From: Vibrio ponticus
Lineage (GTDB): Bacteria > Pseudomonadota > Gammaproteobacteria > Enterobacterales > Vibrionaceae
Assembly (NCBI RefSeq): GCF_009938225.1
Contig: NZ_AP019657.1
Coordinates: 1,984,001 to 2,048,000, forward strand
Direction of reading: 5' to 3'
Length of the DNA stretch: 64,000 bases
Part shown: piece after piece, positions 56,917 to 64,000 of the stretch
How the letters are laid out: each line of letters starts with the position of its first letter
How positions within the stretch are numbered: position 1 is the first letter of the stretch
Position numbers and translations under genes: made by a program
The notes under the pieces: model-generated
Told to the model about the DNA's origin: nothing
What the model saw: the letters and a program-made list of their open reading frames with translations, nothing else
Database searches by the model: none

Positions 56917-58248
56917 ATGTCTTTAGAAAGCCAACTTGCCAATACTTTTCGGTCATGTAATACCTTCCACCACTTTGATAAATACTCTGACATTCTTAGT
57001 CCAGAGCTTATCCAGCAAGGTTTTGAGCAAGCTGGTGTAGCAACCGTTAGAAGAAGACGGTTACCTTTAGAAGCCGTACTTTGGTCCGTTGTTGGAATGA
57101 GTCTCTTTCGTCAACAATCTGTTTGGGATATTGCTAACCAACTCGATATTGTCTTGCCAGACAAACAACGTTTTGTTGCACCAAGTGCAGTTGTTCAAGC
57201 GAGACAGAGATTAGGCGAAGAAGGTGTAAAGCAAGTCTTTAAGAAGATGGCTGCGCATAGCTATCAGTCGTCTAACTTCGAAACTTGGTGTGGACTAAAC
57301 CTTCTATCTGTCGATGGTGTCGTTTGGAGAACGACAGATACACCCGAAAATCATCAAGAGTTTAAAGCGCAGCGCAATCAATCATCTGAGAATATTTACC
57401 CTAAGGTCCGCATGGTTTGCTTGATGGAGCTTACAAGTCATCAGCTAATCGATAGTGCATTCTCTGACTATCGCACCAGCGAAATGCGGCTCGCAGAAGA
57501 GCTTATTGAACAAACGCCAGATCAATCACTGACCATTTTTGACAAAGGATATTACTCTTTAGGGCTGCTTAATCGCTGGAACAAAGTAGGTCAAGAAAGG
57601 CATTGGATGCTCCCTGTGAGAAAAGACTTTCAGTATGAAGTTGTCCATAAATACAGTCAGAGTGATGCTATCGTTGCTATAAAAACATCACCTCAGGCAA
57701 GGAAGAAGTTCAGTGACCTGCCTGAGATAATAGAAGCAAGGTTGGTATCGAAAGCCATTAAAGGTAAGGAGTATCAGGTTCTTACCTCAATGCGTGATGG
57801 GTTGCGCTTTCCCGGAGAAGACATTGTAGAGCTCTATCGCTATCGTTGGGAAATCGAATTAGGCTATAGAGAAATGAAGCAAACCTTGCTTGATAGTGAG
57901 TATACATTGCGAAGTAAGCGCCCAGATATGGTTAGACAGGAGCTCTGGGGGATTTTGCTAGCCTATAACCTTATAAGGCAGGTTATGACAAAAGCGGCGA
58001 GCAAGTTAGATAGCGTTTGGCCGAACCAATTAAGCTTTACGAGTAGTGCCATGGCTGTGACTCAATACTTTGCAGCTTTACCTTTAACGAGTCCAGGGAA
58101 ACTCCCTAAACACTATGAAGTGCTACTACAGCAAATATCCATGTTTATCCTACCCCCCCGAAGAGAAGATAGAAGTTATCCTCGTTGGGTGAAACTGAAA
58201 CCCAAGAAATATGCGACAAATAGAAAAAATGCCAGTCAGCTTAACTGA
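56917..58248 (+). CDS. IS4-family transposase
   Basis: A DDE transposase of about 443 residues from ATG 56917 (463 if the upstream TTG at 56857 were used; the ATG fits the E. coli IS4 length of 442). Seen: [21 protein letters not shown] and [15 protein letters not shown] at the N-terminal part, catalytic Asp in [18 protein letters not shown] and in [16 protein letters not shown], and the YREK-type signature [17 protein letters not shown] carrying the catalytic Glu. The reading frame is complete. Codon use and length look active rather than decayed. Confidence 0.95.
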   Translation: MSLESQLANTFRSCNTFHHFDKYSDILSPELIQQGFEQAGVATVRRRRLPLEAVLWSVVGMSLFRQQSVWDIANQLDIVLPDKQRFVAPSAVVQARQRLGEEGVKQVFKKMAAHSYQSSNFETWCGLNLLSVDGVVWRTTDTPENHQEFKAQRNQSSENIYPKVRMVCLMELTSHQLIDSAFSDYRTSEMRLAEELIEQTPDQSLTIFDKGYYSLGLLNRWNKVGQERHWMLPVRKDFQYEVVHKYSQSDAIVAIKTSPQARKKFSDLPEIIEARLVSKAIKGKEYQVLTSMRDGLRFPGEDIVELYRYRWEIELGYREMKQTLLDSEYTLRSKRPDMVRQELWGILLAYNLIRQVMTKAASKLDSVWPNQLSFTSSAMAVTQYFAALPLTSPGKLPKHYEVLLQQISMFILPPRREDRSYPRWVKLKPKKYATNRKNASQLN

Positions 58249-58257
58249 CTGGCATTA
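58229..58257 (+). terminator. Right-end hairpin of IS4
   Basis: AATGCCAGTCAG-CTTAA-CTGACTGGCATT: the right terminal inverted repeat is folded into its own internal copy. It overlaps the transposase stop and may terminate the transposase transcript or block read-through. Confidence 0.7.
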
Positions 58258-58270
58258 CTAGCAGTGCTAG
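58258..58270 (+). repeat. Right target-site duplication of the IS4 element
   Basis: CTAGCAGTGCTAG, identical to the left copy, then ACCTTTTTC, which is the right half of the original terminator (GGTCTAGCA / TGCTAGACC with flanking A and T runs). Confidence 0.92.
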
Positions 58271-58293
58271 ACCTTTTTCATTATCAATGTGAG

Positions 58294-59604
58294 TTAAGCG
58301 TCAACTTCAGTTTCGATTTCCTCTGACTCAAGCAGTTGCTCTTGCTGCGGTTCTTCAACAGGTGTTGGGGATGCTAACTGTTCGCCATGCCATTCAAAGA
58401 TAAACGTTGGTGGCACTTCTACAACCGCTGGCTTGGTTGCTTGCTCAATAATCGCTGGCAGCGCTTGCTCAGCCGCATTATTAACCGCTAATGCATCTTG
58501 AGACTGCGGAGCAACTTCTGCCGCTGGTTGTGATTGGACAACGACTTCATTCACAGTGTTAGATGCTGTGTTCATTGCGTCAGTTGTAATTGGTTCAATG
58601 ACCGCTGGTTCTGGTTCGATCACGACCGCTTTAGCTTCGCGCAAGCGCAATACTTGTTGTTCGAATTCCGCAGGCGTTGCCAATAAATGCACTTGGAAAG
58701 TCACGTCTTTATTTTGAATTTTCAAAATATCTAGAGACGCAACCGAACTTAACTGTTGCAACTTGCGTTCAAGCACAAAGAAATCAACCGCGTTATCTAA
58801 AGAAGTAAAACGTACCTTGATCGCTTCCGATGATTCACTTGCTACCACAACACTGCTTTGCTTTGCATAGTAATCACTGATCTGATCGATCATTTTTTCT
58901 GCCGCATCTTGCCCACTATTACTACCAGACATTGGAGCTTGGCGAGTAACACCGATCGTTTTTGGCGCTTGGTCATAAAGAGTCCAGCGAAGGTCGTTAT
59001 TGCTCGCACGGACTACTAATACCGCATCAACAGGGTAACGTTGACTCGCTTGACCAACAGGCAATGCAAAGCCACCCCAGAGATCGGAAATGTTCACACC
59101 GGTCACATCATTAAAATCACCAACAGGAATCGTCAACGGCAACCCTCGCTCTTGAGCTTGCTGTTTCATGTCGGTCAAGATAGGCGAGTTAGTATGCTCC
59201 CAAATCACTGCACGTTCAGATTGGCTTTCTTCCACCAGCCAAACTAATAAGTTAGCACGTTGAGCCGGCCATTCTGGTAACTGAGCTTGACTTAATAAGC
59301 TATTGATTTGAGGTCCATTAAAGCGCATTTTAAGCGTTTTTTGTTCACCTAATTGACCATAACTAATTTGTGCTAGGTATTGCGCGCTTTGTTGTAGTGC
59401 CTTTTGAATCACTGGATTATTTACCGCATCTGGCACACCAGAAGCACGAATAATCACTTCTTCCATACCCTGTTTACGAGCTTGGGCATCTGGTTTCTCA
59501 ATACTCTGATCTAATACAATTTGGGATTGATACAAGTCGACATTTGTTAGAGCTAAGGCTGGAAAGCCAATCAAACCCAATGCGAATAAAACAATAGAGC
59601 GCAT
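58294..59604 (-). CDS. DUF2066 family periplasmic protein
   Basis: A 436-residue exported protein. Signal peptide at residues 1-18 (FALGLIGFPALA). The body (about residues 20-320) has the DUF2066 pattern, with VDLYQSQIVLDQSIEKPDAQARKQGMEEVIIRASGVPDAVNNP and GVNISDLWGGFALPVGQASQRYPVDAVLVVR. The C-terminal 100 residues are low-complexity, rich in Glu, Gln, Pro and Val. Function unknown. The gene is convergent to the IS4 insertion site, whose former terminator would have ended it too. Confidence 0.88.
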   Translation of the reverse strand: MRSIVLFALGLIGFPALALTNVDLYQSQIVLDQSIEKPDAQARKQGMEEVIIRASGVPDAVNNPVIQKALQQSAQYLAQISYGQLGEQKTLKMRFNGPQINSLLSQAQLPEWPAQRANLLVWLVEESQSERAVIWEHTNSPILTDMKQQAQERGLPLTIPVGDFNDVTGVNISDLWGGFALPVGQASQRYPVDAVLVVRASNNDLRWTLYDQAPKTIGVTRQAPMSGSNSGQDAAEKMIDQISDYYAKQSSVVVASESSEAIKVRFTSLDNAVDFFVLERKLQQLSSVASLDILKIQNKDVTFQVHLLATPAEFEQQVLRLREAKAVVIEPEPAVIEPITTDAMNTASNTVNEVVVQSQPAAEVAPQSQDALAVNNAAEQALPAIIEQATKPAVVEVPPTFIFEWHGEQLASPTPVEEPQQEQLLESEEIETEVDA

Positions 59605-59621
59605 ATATTTCCTAGATTCAG

Positions 59622-59804
59622 TTACCGCAATTTATCGGACGATGATAAGCAACTTCTCAACCTTGAGCAACAAAAGCACTCGCAATCTAACCATTTTTTG
59701 ACCTCGGCTGTGAGTTCAGGATCTTGTTTAACGAAATACCATTCTTTATCGCGTTTTTTGCCTTTAATGCCTGTTTTGGTCAAATTTACCCCACAAATAT
59801 GCAA
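59622..59804 (-). CDS. Doubtful 60-codon frame, TTG start
   Basis: A 60-residue frame with basic N-terminal half (GIKGKKRDKEWYFVKQDPELTAEV) and a Cys-rich part (CECFCC). It starts with TTG and has no ribosome-binding site; it lies in the promoter gap upstream of the DUF2066 gene. The composition is not implausible as a small protein, but there is no family match and no translation signal, so I treat it as probably non-coding. Confidence 0.2.
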   Translation of the reverse strand: MHICGVNLTKTGIKGKKRDKEWYFVKQDPELTAEVKKWLDCECFCCSRLRSCLSSSDKLR

Positions 59805-59824
59805 ACATTTGATCTAGTTAGGAT

Positions 59825-59840
59825 TGAAATCGTTTGCAGT
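59825..59840. promoter_or_regulatory. Weak PurR-box-like site upstream of uraA
   Basis: TTGAAATCGTTTGCAG agrees with ANGCAANCGNTTNCNT at 8 of 11 fixed positions, about 115 bp upstream of uraA. It fits PurR control of nucleobase uptake but could be chance. The rest of the 350-bp gap shows nothing else clear. Confidence 0.35.
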
Positions 59841-59954
59841 GGTGATAAAATCCCGCGAATTTTTATTTTGAGCCAGAAATTCGCCGCTAATCGCTACTAA
59901 AATAGTTGAATAGTGTGAAATTTGGACTGTTTGCCACAAAAAAGGAATAAAACC

Positions 59955-61190
59955 ATGAAAAATGCCATTCAAGGTGCACAGATGCTCTTCGTTGCATTTG
60001 GTGCGCTCGTACTGGTTCCGCTATTAACGGGATTGGATCCAAGTGTTGCACTATTCGGTGCTGGTATCGGTACCCTAATCTTCCAAGCTGTTACTCGTCG
60101 TTCTGTTCCTATCTTCCTTGCTTCTTCTTTTGCTTTTATTGCACCTATTCTTTACGGCGTTCAAGCTTGGGGTATCCCGGCAACAATGGGCGGTCTAATG
60201 GTTGCGGGTCTAGTTTACGTGGCTCTAGGCGGACTGATTAAAATCCGCGGCGTAGAAATCGTCCATAAACTGCTACCACCAGTTGTGGTTGGTCCTGTAA
60301 TCATGGTTATCGGTCTTGGTCTTGCACCTAACGCAGTAAGCATGGCGCTTGGTGTCGCAGGTGGCGAACAAGTTATCGATAAAAATACCGCGCTAATCGT
60401 TTCATCAGCATCATTGCTGACTACTATTGGCATCAGTGTATTCAGCCGTGGCTTCTTAAAACTCATGCCAATTCTTGGTGGTATTATCGTGGGTTACGCA
60501 CTGAGCTTGTTCTACGGCATCGTTGATTTCACCCCTGTTCACCAAGCCGCTTGGTTTGCTATGCCTGCGTTTGTGATGCCTGAATTTAACATTAACGCAA
60601 TTCTATTTATGATCCCGGTGGCGATCGCACCTGCGGTTGAGCACGTTGGTGATATGCTCGCAATCTCAAACGTAACGGGTAAAAACTACCTGAAGAAACC
60701 AGGTCTACACCGCACTATCACTGGTGACGGTCTAGCAACGATCGCAGCCTCTATGGTCGGCGCGCCGCCAAACACCACGTACTCAGAAGTAACGGGCGCG
60801 GTAATGTTAACCAAGTCATTCAATCCTGCAATCATGACTTGGACAGCAATTACTGCGATTACCCTATCGCTGGTTGGCAAACTTGGTGCGGTACTACAAA
60901 CCATCCCAATGCCAGTAATGGGCGGTATCATGATCCTACTGTTCGGTTCTATCGCAACTGTGGGTCTAAACACCCTGATCAAAAACAACGTTGACCTACA
61001 CAAGTCTCGCAACCTAGTAATCGTAGCAATTACGCTAGTATTTGGTATTGGCGGCATGGCATTTGGTATCGGTGACTTCAGCCTACAAGGCATCAGCCTA
61101 TGTGGTATCGTCGCTATCGTGCTTAACCTAGTGCTACCAAAAGACCTAGGCGAAAACCACGTAGTTGATAACGCGCAGATGGATAAGTAA
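59955..61190 (+). CDS. uraA: Uracil permease
   Basis: A 411-residue NCS2 nucleobase:proton symporter, fourteen membrane segments expected. Seen: [36 protein letters not shown], the substrate site region [18 protein letters not shown] (Glu/His, about residues 231-248), and [24 protein letters not shown] (about 276-299). The start is ATG 59955 with AAAGGAATAAAACC upstream. E. coli UraA is 429 residues. Monocistronic, followed by a terminator and short repeats. Confidence 0.93.
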   Translation: MKNAIQGAQMLFVAFGALVLVPLLTGLDPSVALFGAGIGTLIFQAVTRRSVPIFLASSFAFIAPILYGVQAWGIPATMGGLMVAGLVYVALGGLIKIRGVEIVHKLLPPVVVGPVIMVIGLGLAPNAVSMALGVAGGEQVIDKNTALIVSSASLLTTIGISVFSRGFLKLMPILGGIIVGYALSLFYGIVDFTPVHQAAWFAMPAFVMPEFNINAILFMIPVAIAPAVEHVGDMLAISNVTGKNYLKKPGLHRTITGDGLATIAASMVGAPPNTTYSEVTGAVMLTKSFNPAIMTWTAITAITLSLVGKLGAVLQTIPMPVMGGIMILLFGSIATVGLNTLIKNNVDLHKSRNLVIVAITLVFGIGGMAFGIGDFSLQGISLCGIVAIVLNLVLPKDLGENHVVDNAQMDK

Positions 61191-61218
61191 CGGATACAGT
61201 TACAGGAACGCTTCGCTT

Positions 61219-61260
61219 ACGGAATACGGAATACGGAATACGGAATACGGAATACGGAAT
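61219..61260. repeat. Heptanucleotide tandem repeat (ACGGAAT) x6
   Basis: Six perfect copies of ACGGAAT between uraA and its terminator. It is non-coding; copy number is likely to vary by slipped-strand replication. Confidence 0.97.
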
Positions 61261-61290
61261 TTTAACTAGCGAAACGCATTGTACAAATAA

Positions 61291-61320
61291 AAAGGGTGAC
61301 GATAATCGTCACCCTTTTTT
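61291..61320. terminator. Terminator after uraA
   Basis: AAAGGGTGACGAT-A-ATCGTCACCCTTT with a T tract; A run at the left also gives a T tract for the opposite strand. Confidence 0.92.
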
Positions 61321-61327
61321 CATTCCC

Positions 61328-61427
61328 GTAAGTGAGGCATTAGCCGAACGTTCCCGCATCCGTGAGCGCAGCGTTCTGTAAGTAAGGCGCTAGCCGAACG
61401 TTCCCGCATCTCGAAGCAAGGCATCTT
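61328..61427. repeat. Two imperfect 50-bp tandem copies
   Basis: Units at 61328-61377 and 61378-61427 share the identical 20-mer TAGCCGAACGTTCCCGCATC at the same offset and begin GTAAGTGAGGC and GTAAGTAAGGC. An inverted partner (GCTTCGCTTACGGAAT) occurs before the heptanucleotide array. A hairpin (GCAAGGCATC / GATGCTTTGC, 61415-61438) follows. Confidence 0.85.
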
Positions 61428-61455
61428 TGATGCTTTGCGTTCCCGACTCTCACTC

Positions 61456-61929
61456 TTAAAGGCACAACTCCACAAACTGTCCGCGCGTCAGTTCTGCCAA
61501 ATCTTTTGGAGCCAGCTCAATTTCCAGACCGCGGCGCCCAGCGCTAACCATCATGGTTGATAACTCCTCGGCACTGTTATGGATAAACGTTGGCAGTGCT
61601 TTCTTTTGCCCTAGTGGGCTAATGCCTCCCACTACATACCCTGTGGTCTTTTGCGCGATGTCAGGGTTCGCCATTTCCGCTTTTTTTGCCTTAGCGGCTT
61701 TCGCAGCCAGCTTAAGATTCAGTTTGTGCTCAACGGGTAATACTGCCACGGCAAGATTTTGGGGCTGACCGTTTAAGCAAAAAAGCAGCGTCTTAAACAC
61801 TTGCTTAGGATCTTGTCCCAACGCTTCGGCGGCTTCTAGACCATAGCTTTCCGCTCTCGGATCGTGTTCATATTGGTGAATTTTATGAGTAACTTTTTTC
61901 TTTTTGGCTGCATTGATTGCCGGGGTCAT
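61456..61929 (-). CDS. ybaK: Cys-tRNA(Pro)/Cys-tRNA(Cys) deacylase YbaK
   Basis: A 157-residue trans-editing protein that removes Cys from mischarged tRNA-Pro. Seen: MTPAINAAKKKKVTHKIHQYEHDPRAESYGLEAAEALGQDPKQVFKTLLFCLNG, the catalytic Lys in AVLPVEHKLNLKLAAKAAKAKKAEMA (about residues 62-87), and TTGYVVGGISPLGQKKALPTFIHNSA. E. coli YbaK is 159 residues. Confidence 0.95.
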   Translation of the reverse strand: MTPAINAAKKKKVTHKIHQYEHDPRAESYGLEAAEALGQDPKQVFKTLLFCLNGQPQNLAVAVLPVEHKLNLKLAAKAAKAKKAEMANPDIAQKTTGYVVGGISPLGQKKALPTFIHNSAEELSTMMVSAGRRGLEIELAPKDLAELTRGQFVELCL

Positions 61930-62020
61930 AATAACTTCCTATCACCGATCAGGATAAACCACTGCCCTAACATCTACCTAGGTCAATAACTTATAGTGAT
62001 GAGTGTCTTGATAAAACAGA

Positions 62021-62046
62021 AAAGCGGCACCAAGTGGTGCCGCTTT
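62021..62046 (-). terminator. Terminator of the 5'-nucleotidase gene
   Basis: AAAGCGGCACC-AAGT-GGTGCCGCTTT; the A-rich left flank (GATAAAACAG) gives a T-rich tail on the minus strand. It ends the leftward nucleotidase gene. Confidence 0.85.
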
Positions 62047-62081
62047 AGTTAATGCGATTTAAGACTTACAGTCAATAGCGC

Positions 62082-63743
62082 TTATTTGTAAACAATCTCA
62101 CCTTTTGGTGCGAATGCGTTTACATCTACAGGGCTGTTTTCTTGTAGGTATTCTTTAAGAACTTCTGCATCAACGAAACCTGTGTTTACGTAACCTGGGT
62201 GAGTCGATACTTTCGGGTAGCCGTCACCACCAGCTGCGTTGTAGCTTGGTACTGTGAAACGGTAAGTCTTCTCTAGATCGATCGCTTCACCACCAATCTT
62301 AACGTCAGACACTTTGCCGTTTTCTACTGTCATAGAAACACCAGCAAACTGCGCGTAAGCACCTGAATCAACTGGTTTAGTACCCACAACGTTTAGGTAA
62401 TCAATTACTTCCTTACCTGACATATCGATGTAAGTTACGATGTTACCAAACGGCTGAACTTTCAGTACGTCTTTGTAAGTTACGTCACCGCCTTCAATAG
62501 AATCACGTACACCACCTGAGTTCATTACTGCGAAGTCAGCTTTAGCGCGATCCATATGTGCCGTCGCAATTAAACGACCTAGGTTTGTTTGCTCGAAACG
62601 CACGATGTTACGATCACCGACTAACTTGCCGTTAGTTTCTGCGATTTTCACATTTAGCTGGTCTTGACCTTTTTCTTGGAAAGGACGTAGGAACTCAACC
62701 ATAGCTTGGTCTTTCGCGATTTCATCTTCGATGAATACACGCTTGCTCTCACCGTCAACCTTGATTTTCTTCTTCAGGTTTACAGGGATAAGATCGTAGC
62801 TCACCATTTCTAGCTCACCGTTACGGAATTCGAAATCCGCGCGACCTACGTATTTACCCCACTCGTACGCTTGTACGATATGAGTGCCATTTTGAATGTC
62901 TGGTTTACATTCGTCAGAAGGTTGGAAGTTCTTCTTAATTACGTTTGGTGCTTCCATACACACTGGCTCTTGTGAGTGACCACCAACGATCATATCTAGT
63001 GAGCCTTCGTCTAGGTAACGAGCCAATGCTACATCACCTGGTGCGTTTATACCGCGGTTACCATTTTCGTAGTGACCCATGTGCGTCACTGCAAAGATTA
63101 GATCCGGTTTTTCAGTCTCTTTAAGTTCAGCGATTAGCTTCTTCGCTTCTTCTTTAGGATCACGGAATTCGATACCGCCGATAAATTCAGGGTTACCGAT
63201 TTTCTGCGTATCTTCCGTTGTTAAACCGATAACAGCAATCTTGATGCCTTGTTTCTCAAACATTTGGTAAGCCTGGAACATACGCTCGCCAGTCTTCTTG
63301 TCGTAAATGTTTGCTGAAAGCATTGGGAAGTTAGCCCACTCTTTTTGCTGCATTAGCACTTCAAGCGGGTTGTCGAATTCGTGGTTACCAAGTGCCATTG
63401 CATCGTAACCGATTTTGCTCATACCTTTGAAATCAGGTTCTGCGTCTTGAAGGTCTGACTCTGGTACACCAGTGTTGATGTCACCACCAGAAAGAAGTAA
63501 TACGCTACCGCCTTCAGCACGAATTTCTTCGCGTAGGTTGTCAATTAGCGTCTTACGAGCCGCCATGCCGTACTCACCGTATTTGTTTTCCCAGAAACGA
63601 CCGTGGTGGTCATTGGTGTGAAGAACTGTCAGTTTGTAAGTTTTATCTGCTTCCCAGTCATTTTGTGCTGTTGCTGCACAACCAGATAAGGTTGCAAGAA
63701 TGGCTGCACTCAGTGCAGTTTTTACGATCAGGCGTTGCGTCAT
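62082..63743 (-). CDS. nutA: Bifunctional UDP-sugar hydrolase/5'-nucleotidase (NutA-type)
   Basis: A 553-residue periplasmic lipoprotein-type 5'-nucleotidase that dephosphorylates nucleoside monophosphates outside the cytoplasm. Seen: a lipobox LSGC (Cys about residue 22), the metallophosphoesterase motifs LHTNDHHGRFW, LSGGDINTGVPESD, ALGNHEFDNP, and VTHMGHYENG, and the C-terminal substrate domain with AVMNSGGVRDSIEGGDVTYKDVLKVQPFGNIV and VPSYNAAGGDGYP. Vibrio relatives are chloride-dependent. The start is the ATG with AAAGGT nine bases upstream; an ATG two codons earlier is also possible. Confidence 0.93.
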   Translation of the reverse strand: MTQRLIVKTALSAAILATLSGCAATAQNDWEADKTYKLTVLHTNDHHGRFWENKYGEYGMAARKTLIDNLREEIRAEGGSVLLLSGGDINTGVPESDLQDAEPDFKGMSKIGYDAMALGNHEFDNPLEVLMQQKEWANFPMLSANIYDKKTGERMFQAYQMFEKQGIKIAVIGLTTEDTQKIGNPEFIGGIEFRDPKEEAKKLIAELKETEKPDLIFAVTHMGHYENGNRGINAPGDVALARYLDEGSLDMIVGGHSQEPVCMEAPNVIKKNFQPSDECKPDIQNGTHIVQAYEWGKYVGRADFEFRNGELEMVSYDLIPVNLKKKIKVDGESKRVFIEDEIAKDQAMVEFLRPFQEKGQDQLNVKIAETNGKLVGDRNIVRFEQTNLGRLIATAHMDRAKADFAVMNSGGVRDSIEGGDVTYKDVLKVQPFGNIVTYIDMSGKEVIDYLNVVGTKPVDSGAYAQFAGVSMTVENGKVSDVKIGGEAIDLEKTYRFTVPSYNAAGGDGYPKVSTHPGYVNTGFVDAEVLKEYLQENSPVDVNAFAPKGEIVYK

Positions 63744-63975
63744 AGTCATACCTTTCAACTCAATAGGATCCACTACCATTTACTATCTTGAAATTTTGTT
63801 AAAAACTCGTGCCGCTGCACATTTTGTTGTTTTAGATAGCAAAACTTGACGTAGTTTAAAGTAAGCGAATTATTAGAACATTTTGTTTTCATTGATATGC
63901 AAGATGGATCACTATTATTTTATCCAAAATCTGCAATAAAAGCGGCAACTTACATCTGATTCTATAAATGATCAC

Positions 63976-63991
63976 AAGCAAACGTTTTCGC
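63976..63991. promoter_or_regulatory. PurR-box candidate at the right edge
   Basis: AAGCAAACGTTTTCGC matches the PurR consensus ANGCAANCGNTTNCNT at 10 of 11 fixed positions. It lies about 235 bp upstream of the nucleotidase gene and may serve that gene or the one beyond the window. Confidence 0.6.
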
Positions 63992-64000
63992 CCTTACTTG

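Larger units (their letters stand above)
56823..58257 (+). mobile_element. IS4-group insertion sequence, complete, 1435 bp
   Basis: The ends TAATGCCGATCAGTTAAG (left) and, in reverse complement, TAATGCCAGTCAGTTAAG (right) are 18-bp inverted repeats with two mismatches; the left one agrees with the E. coli IS4 end as I recall it. A 13-bp target duplication flanks the element, in the IS4 range of 10-13 bp. It carries one transposase gene and is intact. Insertion is in the stem-loop of a terminator between the DUF2069 and DUF2066 genes, so no gene was broken. Confidence 0.93.

Noticed and set aside
59622..59804. Cys-rich 60-codon frame upstream of the DUF2066 gene as a new small metal-binding protein
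   Set aside because: TTG start without a ribosome-binding site, position in a promoter region, and no conservation evidence. Listed as doubtful only.

Overview
The window is a stretch of Vibrio chromosome, almost certainly chromosome 1. The evidence is the gene content and order: luxO-luxU with a divergent qrr1 small RNA and uvrB beside it, the rnfABCDGE operon followed by nth and gloA, sodium-type motY next to rnt, the moa operon opposite ybhK, and dapA-bamC near gcvR-bcp-bepA. I cannot name the species. It is mostly core genome, with one insertion sequence and a few repeat patches. I found no CRISPR array, prophage, integron, restriction system or defence island.

Layout. 1-2.7 kb: a trans-sulfuration-type PLP enzyme with an NhaC-type antiporter. 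2.7-9.8 kb: an HDAC-fold deacetylase, a Fur-type palindrome, an SDR, topB, grxD, sodB, and an SDR-like protein that has lost its catalytic residues. 9.8-17.5 kb: low-molecular-weight phosphatase, cobO, an AsmA-like protein, udk, and mrp/apbC divergent from metG. 17.5-20.3 kb: a MITE-like repeat, a membrane-anchored unknown, a DUF1456 protein and udp. 20.5-24.9 kb: zntA with a ZntR-type promoter, a MATE exporter and a CBS protein. 25-29 kb: moaABCDE with a Moco riboswitch, and ybhK. 29-33.7 kb: luxU, luxO, qrr1, uvrB with a LexA box, a DnaA-box region where E. coli has DARS1, and tRNA-Asn. 33.8-43.6 kb: a Dcu transporter, rnfABCDGE, nth, gloA and a Fur-box gene. 43.6-50.2 kb: motY, rnt, an antiporter, bamC, dapA, gcvR and bcp. 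50.3-56.8 kb: a chemoreceptor, a PerM-type protein, a TusA-like protein, bepA, arsC-like, wrbA-like and DUF2069. 56.8-58.3 kb: a complete IS4-group element inside a terminator. 58.3-64 kb: DUF2066, uraA, short tandem repeats, ybaK, a 5'-nucleotidase and a PurR-type box at the edge.

Themes. The quorum-sensing phosphorelay (LuxU to LuxO to Qrr1) is complete, including a sigma-54 promoter and a LuxO operator. Metal and cofactor control is visible as a ZntR promoter, two Fur boxes and the Moco riboswitch. Envelope and energy functions are the Rnf complex, BamC, BepA and MotY.

No clearly new multi-gene system is evident. The best leads are the possible DARS1-like and GATC-rich region upstream of uvrB, the IS4 copy that split a terminator and carries its own hairpin over the transposase start, the SDR-fold protein without a catalytic triad, the 111-bp repeat array in rnfC, a Fur-box gene of unknown function, and a possible transport-plus-lyase pair at the left end. 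Start codons were chosen by ribosome-binding site and family length. All family assignments are by eye, without database searches.
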